Assembly (NCBI GenBank): GCA_937858235.1
Contig: CALLZZ010000405.1
Span: forward strand, 1-13,884
Origin: an uncultured Clostridia bacterium
Lineage (GTDB): Bacteria; Bacillota; Clostridia; Oscillospirales; Oscillospiraceae
Length of the DNA stretch: 13,884 nt
Direction of reading: 5' to 3'
Made by a program: the position numbers and the translations under genes. Below, in pieces: positions 5,161 through 13,469 of the stretch (its first letter is position 1; each line of letters begins with the position of its first letter). Below the pieces are notes generated by a model. That model was given only the letters and a program-made list of their open reading frames with translations. It searched no databases and was not told the DNA's origin.

Positions 5161-8046
5161 ATGTTTGATTTTGGAAACGCGAACGAGGGACAGCGAAAAG
5201 CGATAGCTACCGCAGAAGGTCCCGTCCTAATTACTGCGGGACCGGGAACGGGCAAGACCTACACACTTGTCCAACGTGCGATTTACCTCATAGAGGAATG
5301 CGGCGTAAAGCCTGAAAGTATCTTCATTGCTACCTTTACGGAGAAGGCCGCAAAGGAACTGATTACAAGAATTACGAATGAACTGTCGGACCGCGGCATC
5401 GTGGCGAATATCAACGAAATGTACATCGGCACGTTCCATTCGCTATGCCTTCGTATTTTGAAGGAGAATCTTGAGTTTACGAGGCTCCGTAGGAATTACC
5501 GTCTCTTGGATGCTTTTGACCAACAGTACATGGTGTTTCAGAACATCTACCGTTTTAGGAATATCCCGGAGGTAGAGAGTGCCCTACCGAACGGCGGCGC
5601 ATGGAAACAGTCGGAAGCCATCTGCAACTATGTGAATAACCTCTCGGAGGAATTGGTGACGCCGGAAGAGCTGATGTCTGACACTGACGTTTCGATTGCC
5701 GCGCTCGGACAGATGCTCAAGGAATACCGTGATGTTCTCACGGAAGGCAATATGATGGACTTCTCGTCTATCCAGATCGAAGCCTACCACTTACTCTGTG
5801 ACCACGCCGACATCCTTGAAGAGATGCGTTCCAAGGTTACGCACATCATGGTCGATGAATACCAAGACACGAACTTCATCCAGGAACAGCTGGTATTTCT
5901 CCTCGCAGGAGACCGCAAGAACATTTGCGTGGTCGGTGACGATGACCAGGGTTTATACCGCTTCCGTGGAGCGACTATCCGTAATATTCTGGAGTTTCCG
6001 CAGAAGTTCGCTGACGGCGAATGCCACATCATTCCGCTGATCATCAACTACCGCTCCAACAGTGACATCGTTGACTTCTACAACGCGTGGATGACTACCA
6101 CAGACGGTGCGAAGTTCAAGTTCCGCTGGGAGAACTTCCGCTACGATAAGAAAATCAAACCGCATGAAAAAACCACGCTCCACAGCTTGGCGGTTGTGAA
6201 ACTTGCAGGGGTGGAAGATACGGACGAGTGGCACGAGAAAATCTTGCGTTTCATAAACGACCTGAAAGCCTCCGGAAAACTCATGGACTATAATCAGATA
6301 GCTTTTCTGTTTAATTCGGTGAAGCATCCGCGAGTTACGGCTCTCGCCCGTTTCCTGGAGGAGAACCACATAAATGTATATTCACCGCGTTCGGATATGT
6401 TCTTCCAGCGTGACGAGATAAGGCTTGCCATCGGCTGTCTCATGCTCATGTTCCCGCGCTATGTACAGGGTTTGGAGAACGGTGACTACACTTTCCTCCA
6501 GCCAGAACATCTGACCTATTACCGAAACTGCATCATGACGGCAAACGAGTATCTCACAAAGCCGGAGAACGTTGAACTTCTGAAATGGATACGGCGTAGA
6601 GGTAAAGACCATGTCGGTCTGACCGGCGCAACGGACTATGCCTATTGCGGGCTGATGTATCAGCTGTTTGAATTCCAGCCTTTCGCAGGGATTCTTGATA
6701 CAGAGATAGATGTCGGCATAGTCGATATCCGCCCGGCTCGTAATCTTGCAAAGCTGACGCAGATCATTGGCAAGTTCGAATACCTCCACCGAGTGGACGT
6801 CTTGGATGCTGGTAAGTACCGTGGCAAACGTCGTATCGATCAGAACACCGAGATGCTCTTTAATCTGTATCTCCGTCTGCTCTATGATGGTGGAATCACC
6901 GAGTATGAGGATGATTCGGAGTACGCTCCGAGCGGCTGCGTTTCCTTCCTCACTATCCACCAATCCAAGGGCATGGAGTTTCCGATTGTCCTTGTGGATT
7001 CCCTGGCGAATGTACCGAGAAAGAACACAAATGATCTGATGATGCAGATCGAGGAGCGGTACTTCAAGCGTCCGACGTTCGAGCCATATGAGGTCACGAA
7101 ATACTTTGACTTCTGGCGTCTCTACTACACTGCTTTCTCACGCGCACAGGATTTGCTGATCCTGACCTGCTGCGAGGACAAGAGAACGCCCAGCAACTAT
7201 TTCAAAGACATCTACGGGGAACTGCAATCTGTGGACAGTCCTGAATTTGATTTAAGGGAGTTTGATTTCAAACCGATAAGGGATGTGAACATTAAGAATA
7301 CTTACTCGTTCACATCACATATCACGGTTTATGAAACCTGCGCCCTGCAGTACAAATTTTATAAGGAACTGGAATTCATGCCCGTCCGTGCGAACGCTAT
7401 GCTTTTTGGTACGCTCGTGCATGAGACGATAGAGGATGTACACCGTGCCGCCCTGCGCCACGAGGAACAGACGATTACCGAGGAGAATGTGAGCCGCTGG
7501 TTTGACTCAAACTATGTGTCGCTTACAAAAACCGAGCATACATATCTCGCCGGTCCTCAGCGCGAGGCAGCTCTGAAACAGGTGCTGCGCTATGTGGAAA
7601 GGCAGCACGGCGACTGGTCACAAATACAGCAAGCGGAGGTTGATGTTTCCCTGGTCAAGCCGGATTATATTATTGAGGGAAAGGTTGACTTGATTCGTGG
7701 CGAAGGAGATACCGTTGAGATTGTAGATTTTAAATCTCAGAGAAAACCGGACATGGTGAAGGATCAAGAACAGCTTGAACGATATCGACGGCAGCTCCAT
7801 ATCTACGCTCACCTCGTGGAGGAACGCACCGGACGAAAGGTCAGCAAAATGCATCTCTACTATACCGGCGAGGACGGTGGAGTGCCAACTATCACATATC
7901 CGTACACGAAGTCCGCTGTGGAAGGCACAATAGCGGTATTCGATGATACGGTACATAAGATTATGAAGAAGGATTTCCACCGCTGCGCCAAAGACCCAAA
8001 GGTATGCAGTGCGTGTGACTTTCGGTTTTACTGCAGGAATAAATGA
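5161..8046 (+). CDS. UvrD-like SF1 helicase fused to Fe-S PD-(D/E)XK nuclease
   Basis: This is a 961-residue protein. The SF1A helicase motifs are complete: Q-motif near Q11, Walker A AGPGTGKT (26-33), Ia FTEKAAKEL (59-67), II VDEYQDTN (231-238), III VVGDDDQGLYRFRG (257-270), IV INYRS (295-299), V TIHQSKGMEF (598-607) and VI YYTAFSRAQD (655-664). From about residue 716 an AddB/Cas4-like nuclease follows: H754 in GTLVHE, D843 in EGKVD, D856-x-K858 in VDFKS, and Q878 in QLHIYA. Four cysteines in the pattern typical of Fe-S nucleases (C727, then C949, C952, C958 spaced C-x2-C-x5-C) bracket it. It should therefore unwind and cut DNA ends, like a single-chain AddAB or RecB. Housekeeping UvrD (about 720 aa) lacks the nuclease. 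Its position between the operon regulator and Mod/Res suggests it works with the restriction system. The start has only a weak ribosome site (GTAGG at 5149-5153). Confidence 0.93.
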   Translation: MFDFGNANEGQRKAIATAEGPVLITAGPGTGKTYTLVQRAIYLIEECGVKPESIFIATFTEKAAKELITRITNELSDRGIVANINEMYIGTFHSLCLRILKENLEFTRLRRNYRLLDAFDQQYMVFQNIYRFRNIPEVESALPNGGAWKQSEAICNYVNNLSEELVTPEELMSDTDVSIAALGQMLKEYRDVLTEGNMMDFSSIQIEAYHLLCDHADILEEMRSKVTHIMVDEYQDTNFIQEQLVFLLAGDRKNICVVGDDDQGLYRFRGATIRNILEFPQKFADGECHIIPLIINYRSNSDIVDFYNAWMTTTDGAKFKFRWENFRYDKKIKPHEKTTLHSLAVVKLAGVEDTDEWHEKILRFINDLKASGKLMDYNQIAFLFNSVKHPRVTALARFLEENHINVYSPRSDMFFQRDEIRLAIGCLMLMFPRYVQGLENGDYTFLQPEHLTYYRNCIMTANEYLTKPENVELLKWIRRRGKDHVGLTGATDYAYCGLMYQLFEFQPFAGILDTEIDVGIVDIRPARNLAKLTQIIGKFEYLHRVDVLDAGKYRGKRRIDQNTEMLFNLYLRLLYDGGITEYEDDSEYAPSGCVSFLTIHQSKGMEFPIVLVDSLANVPRKNTNDLMMQIEERYFKRPTFEPYEVTKYFDFWRLYYTAFSRAQDLLILTCCEDKRTPSNYFKDIYGELQSVDSPEFDLREFDFKPIRDVNIKNTYSFTSHITVYETCALQYKFYKELEFMPVRANAMLFGTLVHETIEDVHRAALRHEEQTITEENVSRWFDSNYVSLTKTEHTYLAGPQREAALKQVLRYVERQHGDWSQIQQAEVDVSLVKPDYIIEGKVDLIRGEGDTVEIVDFKSQRKPDMVKDQEQLERYRRQLHIYAHLVEERTGRKVSKMHLYYTGEDGGVPTITYPYTKSAVEGTIAVFDDTVHKIMKKDFHRCAKDPKVCSACDFRFYCRNK

Positions 8047-8062
8047 GGGAGGGAGTGATAAC

Positions 8063-8881
8063 ATGGCTGAACATCGAGTAAGGAAAAACAACATCATATA
8101 CATCATTCCCGATGACGAGCTTTTCAGGAAGTGGAAAAATGATGAGGCTTTTATCGATGAGTACGGTCGACTCATGAATCGCAAGCCTCATCGGGTTCTG
8201 AAGGAACTTAAACACTATGTGGAAGATGCACCTACAGTTCAGCAAAGAACCTCTGTGCCGCCCGCCGCTCCCGCCAGAAAAAGCTCACCTGTTAAAGACT
8301 ATCTCAAGAACACCGTCCGAGATATAGCGATGGAAAACATCGAACCCGCCATCGATCGGGCTGTAGATACATTCTTTTATGAGGTACTACCGAATGTATG
8401 GCATGAACATATTGTGCCGTTCTACCATCAGGCAAAAGAGGCACTTACCACAAAGGAACTGAAGGCCGATGTTGTCCTGGCGAAATCAAAGGCGAGTACA
8501 GATGCGGCGGTAAAACAGCCGAAAGCAGGAATCAAGATGACGCAGGAAGAGGCTGATGCCGAAAAGCGAAAAGTCCTGTATCACTGGCTTGGTATGTTGA
8601 GCAGCCTTAAGAAACTACACGAAGCCGGAGAAATCGATATTGATTCTACTCTGTCACAGCTGACAGACCCCGCAATGCTGAAACGTGTAAATGGCTTTCT
8701 GAGCGAGAATCCGAATCTGCTTGAAACAGATAAGTACATCGTGCTTCACAAGCTGCTTGGAAGGGATTTATATGAGGAACAGCAGCTCGTTCCTATCAGA
8801 GCTGCCGATATAACAACTATAGCCGCGAAATACGGATATGACGCAAGAAACGATAAAACGGAGGATAACCACAATGGATGA
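8063..8881 (+). CDS. Protein of unknown function in the Mod-Res operon
   Basis: This encodes a 272-residue protein of no family I recognise. The ATG at 8063 follows a strong GGGAGGGAG site (8047-8055), 16 nt after the helicase stop; the frame can be read upstream into the helicase end but without a ribosome site. Residues 1-55 are charged and mixed (includes NNIIYIIPDDELFRKWK); 57-74 is a Pro/Ala/Ser linker; 75-127 is a long amphipathic helical stretch (VKDYLKNTVRDIAMENIEPA and following); 128-165 is Lys/Ala-rich and probably disordered; 166-240 is helical again. No catalytic motif, signal peptide or membrane segment is visible, suggesting an adaptor or nucleoprotein role. Its last 8 bases overlap the start of mod, so it is translationally coupled to it and probably belongs to the same complex or pathway. 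The function is unknown. Confidence 0.88.
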   Translation: MAEHRVRKNNIIYIIPDDELFRKWKNDEAFIDEYGRLMNRKPHRVLKELKHYVEDAPTVQQRTSVPPAAPARKSSPVKDYLKNTVRDIAMENIEPAIDRAVDTFFYEVLPNVWHEHIVPFYHQAKEALTTKELKADVVLAKSKASTDAAVKQPKAGIKMTQEEADAEKRKVLYHWLGMLSSLKKLHEAGEIDIDSTLSQLTDPAMLKRVNGFLSENPNLLETDKYIVLHKLLGRDLYEEQQLVPIRAADITTIAAKYGYDARNDKTEDNHNG

Positions 8882-10844
8882 GCAGCTTACTTTTGAATTT
8901 GAACAGAGACCCACGATCAAGGGCTTCCCTGAACTTCGCTGGACGGGCAAGCGTCCTTACCGTTCCACGCAGTATTATCCTGCACAGCTACGGGAATCTT
9001 ACGGCGAAGAGAAGAACGGTTGGATAAACAAGATTTTCTGGGGAGATAATCTCCAGGTCATGAGCCACCTGCTGAAGGAGTACCGCGGGCAAATTGACCT
9101 CATTTATATCGACCCTCCATTTGATAGTAAAGCTGATTACAAAAAGAAAATTGACCTTAAAGGCATCGGCAAAGCTACGAGCGACAGCTCTTCGTTTGAG
9201 GAAAAGCAGTACGGAGACATTTGGACGAACGATGAATACCTACAGTTCATGTATGAAAGACTTATAATAATGCGTGAATTGCTTTCTGATAAAGGTGCAA
9301 TTTATTTGCACTGTGATTACCACAAAGTTCATTATCTTAGAGCAATAATGGATGAGGTGTTTGGTGCTGACAATCATCTCAATTCATTGGTTTGGGCATA
9401 TTCAACGCGTAGTGCAATTAAATCTACCTGGAAGAGAACGCATGACGACATCCTATTTTACAAAAAAGATCAGATGCCCGTGTTTAATTGGGATGATGAA
9501 ATGGTGATGGAACCATTATCTGAATCAACAATAAAAAAATATAAGCTTGAAGACGAACATGGTAAATACCGCCTCTGCGGAAGAAATATTACAGGAAGCC
9601 CAATACGGAGTGCAAAGGATGTAAGTCCAGAATATGAAATAACTCATCCAGAATGGGTTGTAAGAGACTATCTACGTCCTGGAAAGTCTGCGAGTGACTA
9701 TTTCTTTGTTGATATTGAAAATCAAGCATCATCAACAAGAACAGATTATCCGACTCAAAAACCAGAAGAATTACTAATGAAACTGATACGTGCTTCTACC
9801 AATCCAGGAGACATTGTCTTTGACTGCTTTATGGGTAGTGGCACAACACAAGCTGTAGCCATGAAGCTCGGCAGACGCTTTATTGGTGCGGATATCAACC
9901 TCGGCGCTATCCAAACCACTACCAAACGACTGCTATCCGTAGCGGAAGAACTGAAGCCCGTTCATAAGCCTGTGACCTACGAGATGGTAAAGCCACAGCT
10001 TTCGGCGGTTGCGGAGGAATCCGCCCTTTACCTCGCTGCGGCAAGTGCAGGCGGAGATACCGAACTGAGTGCTGAAGACCGTAGTAAAGTTATCGACTTT
10101 TTTAAGGCAAAGGGCATGGATACCTCGTCTCTGGAGGAGGACGTGAAGTACACGGGCTTTGAGGTCTACAACGTAAATAACTATGACTTCTTTCGTAATC
10201 CTGTGGAAGCTCGCGACCTGCTGATTGCCGCCTTGGAAATCCAGCCGTTCCCGCAGAGCGATGTCTGGGACGGCGAGCTGGACGGCAGAATGGTTAAAAT
10301 CATGCCCGTCAATCGCATCGCTACCAAAGCTGACTTAAAGGAGCTTCTTGCCAATCTTCCGTACAAGACATACGAGAAGCGTAAGGAGGAGAATCCGAAT
10401 CAACCCGTGGAGCGGATAACCATCGTCTGCATGGGACACGAGCCTGACCTCAAAGGCGCGCTGGAACAGGAACTTTCCGACTATAAGATTGATGTCCAAA
10501 TCGTGGATATTCTCCGTGATAAGGCGGATATTCAGTTAAAGCGCGACTCCGAGGCGGAAATCGTCCGTGAAGGTGATAAGCTGGTAATCCGCGCTTTCTA
10601 CCCGATGAACTTGTTGCAGAAACTTTCTCTTCAGAAGGAGTACGTGGAGGATTGGCGCCAGCTGGTTGATTCCATCATGATTGATTGGAACTACGATGGC
10701 GTAGTCATGCAGCCGACCGTGACCGATGTCCCCGGCAAAAACGAGATGGTAAAGGGCATCTACGACATCCCGGATGGTTCCGGCACGATTAAAGTCAAGA
10801 TAACAGACCTGCTATCCGAGTCGCTGGAAGTGGAGGTGATTTAA
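8874..10844 (+). CDS. mod: Type III restriction-modification N6-adenine methyltransferase (Mod)
   Basis: This is a 656-residue beta-class amino-methyltransferase: the catalytic motif DPPF (80-83) comes before the AdoMet-binding FDCFMGSGTT (316-325), with YPTQKPEELL (292-301) between them. It would methylate adenine in one strand of an asymmetric site and provide the specificity subunit for Res; length is close to that of EcoP1/EcoP15 Mod. I chose ATG 8874 (GGAGG at 8860-8864, 9 nt away) over the in-frame ATG 12 codons upstream, which lies inside the previous gene. The stretch between DPPF and FMGSG, residues about 123-322 (9241-9840), is the target-recognition region and is about 37% GC against 48-55% in the adjoining 60-base blocks. 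The last 300 residues (about 358-656) are a long C-terminal domain with no motif I recognise. The stop codon abuts the ATG of res. No simple repeat that could cause phase variation was seen. Confidence 0.95.
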   Translation: MDEQLTFEFEQRPTIKGFPELRWTGKRPYRSTQYYPAQLRESYGEEKNGWINKIFWGDNLQVMSHLLKEYRGQIDLIYIDPPFDSKADYKKKIDLKGIGKATSDSSSFEEKQYGDIWTNDEYLQFMYERLIIMRELLSDKGAIYLHCDYHKVHYLRAIMDEVFGADNHLNSLVWAYSTRSAIKSTWKRTHDDILFYKKDQMPVFNWDDEMVMEPLSESTIKKYKLEDEHGKYRLCGRNITGSPIRSAKDVSPEYEITHPEWVVRDYLRPGKSASDYFFVDIENQASSTRTDYPTQKPEELLMKLIRASTNPGDIVFDCFMGSGTTQAVAMKLGRRFIGADINLGAIQTTTKRLLSVAEELKPVHKPVTYEMVKPQLSAVAEESALYLAAASAGGDTELSAEDRSKVIDFFKAKGMDTSSLEEDVKYTGFEVYNVNNYDFFRNPVEARDLLIAALEIQPFPQSDVWDGELDGRMVKIMPVNRIATKADLKELLANLPYKTYEKRKEENPNQPVERITIVCMGHEPDLKGALEQELSDYKIDVQIVDILRDKADIQLKRDSEAEIVREGDKLVIRAFYPMNLLQKLSLQKEYVEDWRQLVDSIMIDWNYDGVVMQPTVTDVPGKNEMVKGIYDIPDGSGTIKVKITDLLSESLEVEVI

Positions 10845-13469
10845 ATGGCTGTAAATTTCGAATCGGACTTAGCCTTTAATCAGCAGTTGTGGTACTACTA
10901 CTCCACAAACCGCGGAAAGATTCGTTCCCGTTATAATGACCTTACAAGAAAATTCCTCGCATACAACGATAACGAAGAGAATCCCCACGCCTTTTTGCGT
11001 AAGCCGCAGTTTGAGGCGTTGGAGATGTATGTCTTTGTGAAGGAATTCATGAACAACAAGCAGGTCTATGAGATGTTCGATGACTGGCGTCATAAGAGAG
11101 ACCGCTTCTCCGATGCATCATACTATTCCATCGATAAAGGCGGTCAGATTCGTCTCTTTGATGCTCCGAGCGAAAAGCAGACCGACACGCTCTTTAAGCA
11201 GATGAAGAAATACCGTGAGAACTATCCGAACTACATCTATGCCCTCACGATGGGACTTGGCAAAACCATCCTCATGGCCACCTGCATCTTCTATGAGTTT
11301 TTGCTTGCGAAGAAGTATCCGAGGGATCAGCGCTTCTGTCACAACGCCCTCGTGTTTGCGCCGGACAAGACCGTCCTTCAGTCGCTCCGTGAAATCATGA
11401 CCTTTGATAAGACGAAGGTCGTGCCACCGGAGTATGCCCGTGTGCTTGATTCAAATATAAAGTTTCACTTCCTAGACGAAACTGGAACTATTTTGCACAC
11501 GATCGATGATTCTGATTTTAATATCATCATCTCGAACACGCAGAAAATCATCGTAAAGAAAAAGCGTAAGGAAACATCTGCAGCAGAGACTCTTTTCAGC
11601 GGCTCTGGTTCTTTGCTTTCCGCTGTCTATGGTACAGGTAGCGATGAAGATGATAATGATGCTTGGGATGATACCACGCTGATGGATAACCAACGTTTCA
11701 AGAAGCTCTGTCGTCTTCCGCAACTCGGCGTGTATGTTGATGAGGCGCATCACCTCTTCGGAGCAGACCTCGAAAAGCAAATCAGATCGAGCAAAGCGAA
11801 TAAGACAAGCCTTCGTGATACCATCAACTTGCTTGCAGCGAATACCTCCATTGTGGCTTGCTATAATTACACTGGCACACCGTATGTCAAGAATCAGCTT
11901 CTTCCGGAGGTGATCTATGCCTATGGTCTGCGTGAATCCATCTGGAACGGCTTCTTAAAGGATGCTGACCCGCTTGGTTTTGAGAACGTCAAGAGCGATG
12001 AATTTCTTACCGCCGTGATAACCACATTCTGGGAGAGGTACGGTGGTCAGACCTACGAAGGACTGAATCCAAAACTTGCCATCTACGCAGCAGGCGTGGA
12101 GGAAGCGGCCACGGAGGTAAAACCCGCACTTGAGAAGATACTCGCTAAACTTGGAATCCCGGCATCGAAGATTCTTCTGAACGTCGGCGATGTGAAATAC
12201 ACAAAGAACGATGACATCAGGAATTTCAACAACCTTGACATGCCTGGTACGGAAGGCAACGAAAAGCAATTTATTATCCTCGTTGAGAAAGGCAAGGAAG
12301 GGTGGAACTGTCGCTCTCTGTTTGGCGTGGCGCTTTTCCGCAGTCCGAAGTCGAAGATATTCGTACTCCAAGCTACGATGCGCTGCCTTCGTGCAATCAC
12401 AGACGAGCGTCTGACGGCTACGGTGTTCCTGTCCAAAGAAAACTACGACACCCTGGACGATGAACTTCATAAAAACTTCAATATGGAGATCAAGGACATC
12501 AAGAATCCGTCCAATGCCGACCGCCACAAATACCAGGTGCGTGTTCTGCCGCCACCGAGGACGATTACCCTCAAGCGTGTATGGCATGAGTACACGCTGC
12601 ACGAAAAGGAATACTCCGAGCCTGTGGACTTCAATCTGGTGAATGCTGACCTTTCCAAGTACGCCAGCATCATGTACGAGCGTGACAGCCTTGCCCGCGA
12701 TACCACAGTAAAGGAAAAGAACATCGACTATCTCCAGGAGAACATGAAGTTCAGCGAGTTTTCCCTCGCGGGAGAAATTGCTCGTTATCTGAACATTTCG
12801 TGTATCCTTGCCGCGAGAATCCTCCGCGAATCCGTGGATGGAATCGACACGGTTCTTGAGGCGGTCAACCGCTATAACGCTGTCCTGGATGACTATATCA
12901 TCCCAGCTGTGTTTCAGGCGCTCTTTGACATCACCTCAGAACTGAAGACTGAGGACAAGGAACTGGTATTGCTGCGTGAGCCGAAGGATGCCGGTTACTA
13001 CGAGTTTTCCGCCAAGGATGACCTCGTGCTTACAAACCGTTATCCGGGCTTCACGCCGGAGCAGCTTAATAAGAGCTTCCACGCCGACACCTACTGTTTC
13101 GACTCCATCCCGGAGAAGGAATGCTTTATGCAGTACATCACGAGCGGTAAGGTCAAGGAGGTCTATTTTACGGGAATGTTCACATCCAACCAAGGCGATC
13201 TCTCCATACACTACTACGACCCCGAATCTGGCAGAATACGTCAGTATTATCCTGACTTCCTTGCGAAGATGGTAGACGGTTCTTATCAGCTGATCGAGGT
13301 CAAAGGAGACAACAAGATCGACGATACCGTGGTTAAGGCAAAGCAGGCAGCCGCCGAAGAGATGGCTGTGGCAAGCGGAGTCAAATACTTAATGTATGCT
13401 GGCAGCCAAGTCATTAACACCCATGTTTTAGAGGAGGATTCAGCATTTACACACCATGTGGTTTATTAA
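10845..13469 (+). CDS. res: Type III restriction endonuclease helicase subunit (Res)
   Basis: This is an 874-residue SF2 helicase-endonuclease that, with Mod, would cut DNA carrying unmethylated sites after ATP-driven communication between them. Motifs: Q-like LRKPQFEALE (51-60), Walker A TMGLGKT (135-141), Ia FAPDKTVLQS (171-180), DEAH-type VYVDEAHH (296-303), III YTGTPY (342-347), V KGKEGWNCRSLF (482-493) and VI QATMRCLR (509-516). The C-terminal endonuclease has the type III PD-(D/E)XK core: PDF (803-805) and EVK (818-820). Between motif Ib (SNTQKI, 230-235) and DEAH lies a low-complexity insert rich in Gly/Ser then Asp (246-282). The start has a perfect GGAGGTGAT (10832-10840) and directly follows the mod stop. 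Apparently intact. Slightly shorter than EcoP1I Res, which is about 970 residues. Confidence 0.95.
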   Translation: MAVNFESDLAFNQQLWYYYSTNRGKIRSRYNDLTRKFLAYNDNEENPHAFLRKPQFEALEMYVFVKEFMNNKQVYEMFDDWRHKRDRFSDASYYSIDKGGQIRLFDAPSEKQTDTLFKQMKKYRENYPNYIYALTMGLGKTILMATCIFYEFLLAKKYPRDQRFCHNALVFAPDKTVLQSLREIMTFDKTKVVPPEYARVLDSNIKFHFLDETGTILHTIDDSDFNIIISNTQKIIVKKKRKETSAAETLFSGSGSLLSAVYGTGSDEDDNDAWDDTTLMDNQRFKKLCRLPQLGVYVDEAHHLFGADLEKQIRSSKANKTSLRDTINLLAANTSIVACYNYTGTPYVKNQLLPEVIYAYGLRESIWNGFLKDADPLGFENVKSDEFLTAVITTFWERYGGQTYEGLNPKLAIYAAGVEEAATEVKPALEKILAKLGIPASKILLNVGDVKYTKNDDIRNFNNLDMPGTEGNEKQFIILVEKGKEGWNCRSLFGVALFRSPKSKIFVLQATMRCLRAITDERLTATVFLSKENYDTLDDELHKNFNMEIKDIKNPSNADRHKYQVRVLPPPRTITLKRVWHEYTLHEKEYSEPVDFNLVNADLSKYASIMYERDSLARDTTVKEKNIDYLQENMKFSEFSLAGEIARYLNISCILAARILRESVDGIDTVLEAVNRYNAVLDDYIIPAVFQALFDITSELKTEDKELVLLREPKDAGYYEFSAKDDLVLTNRYPGFTPEQLNKSFHADTYCFDSIPEKECFMQYITSGKVKEVYFTGMFTSNQGDLSIHYYDPESGRIRQYYPDFLAKMVDGSYQLIEVKGDNKIDDTVVKAKQAAAEEMAVASGVKYLMYAGSQVINTHVLEEDSAFTHHVVY

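Noticed and set aside
5161..8046. Housekeeping UvrD/PcrA or AddA
   Set aside because: The C-terminal Fe-S nuclease domain, the 961-aa length and its place inside an XRE-Mod-Res operon do not fit PcrA; no addA or addB partner is adjacent.
7618..8184. Minus-strand 188-codon frame across the helicase/unknown gene junction
   Set aside because: No Shine-Dalgarno and no family resemblance; both plus-strand genes under it are strongly supported.
8874..10844. Phase-variable simple repeat in mod, as in some type III phasevarions
   Set aside because: I looked for tetra- or pentanucleotide tracts or long homopolymers in the coding frame and found only short A-runs (such as seven A at about 9533-9539), too short to claim.
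11955..12602. Long minus-strand open frame (215 codons) inside res
   Set aside because: It is antisense to conserved helicase motifs, lacks a ribosome site and has no recognisable domain; it is a shadow of the res coding frame. The same applies to the frames at 6382-6963 and 5953-6369 inside the helicase gene.
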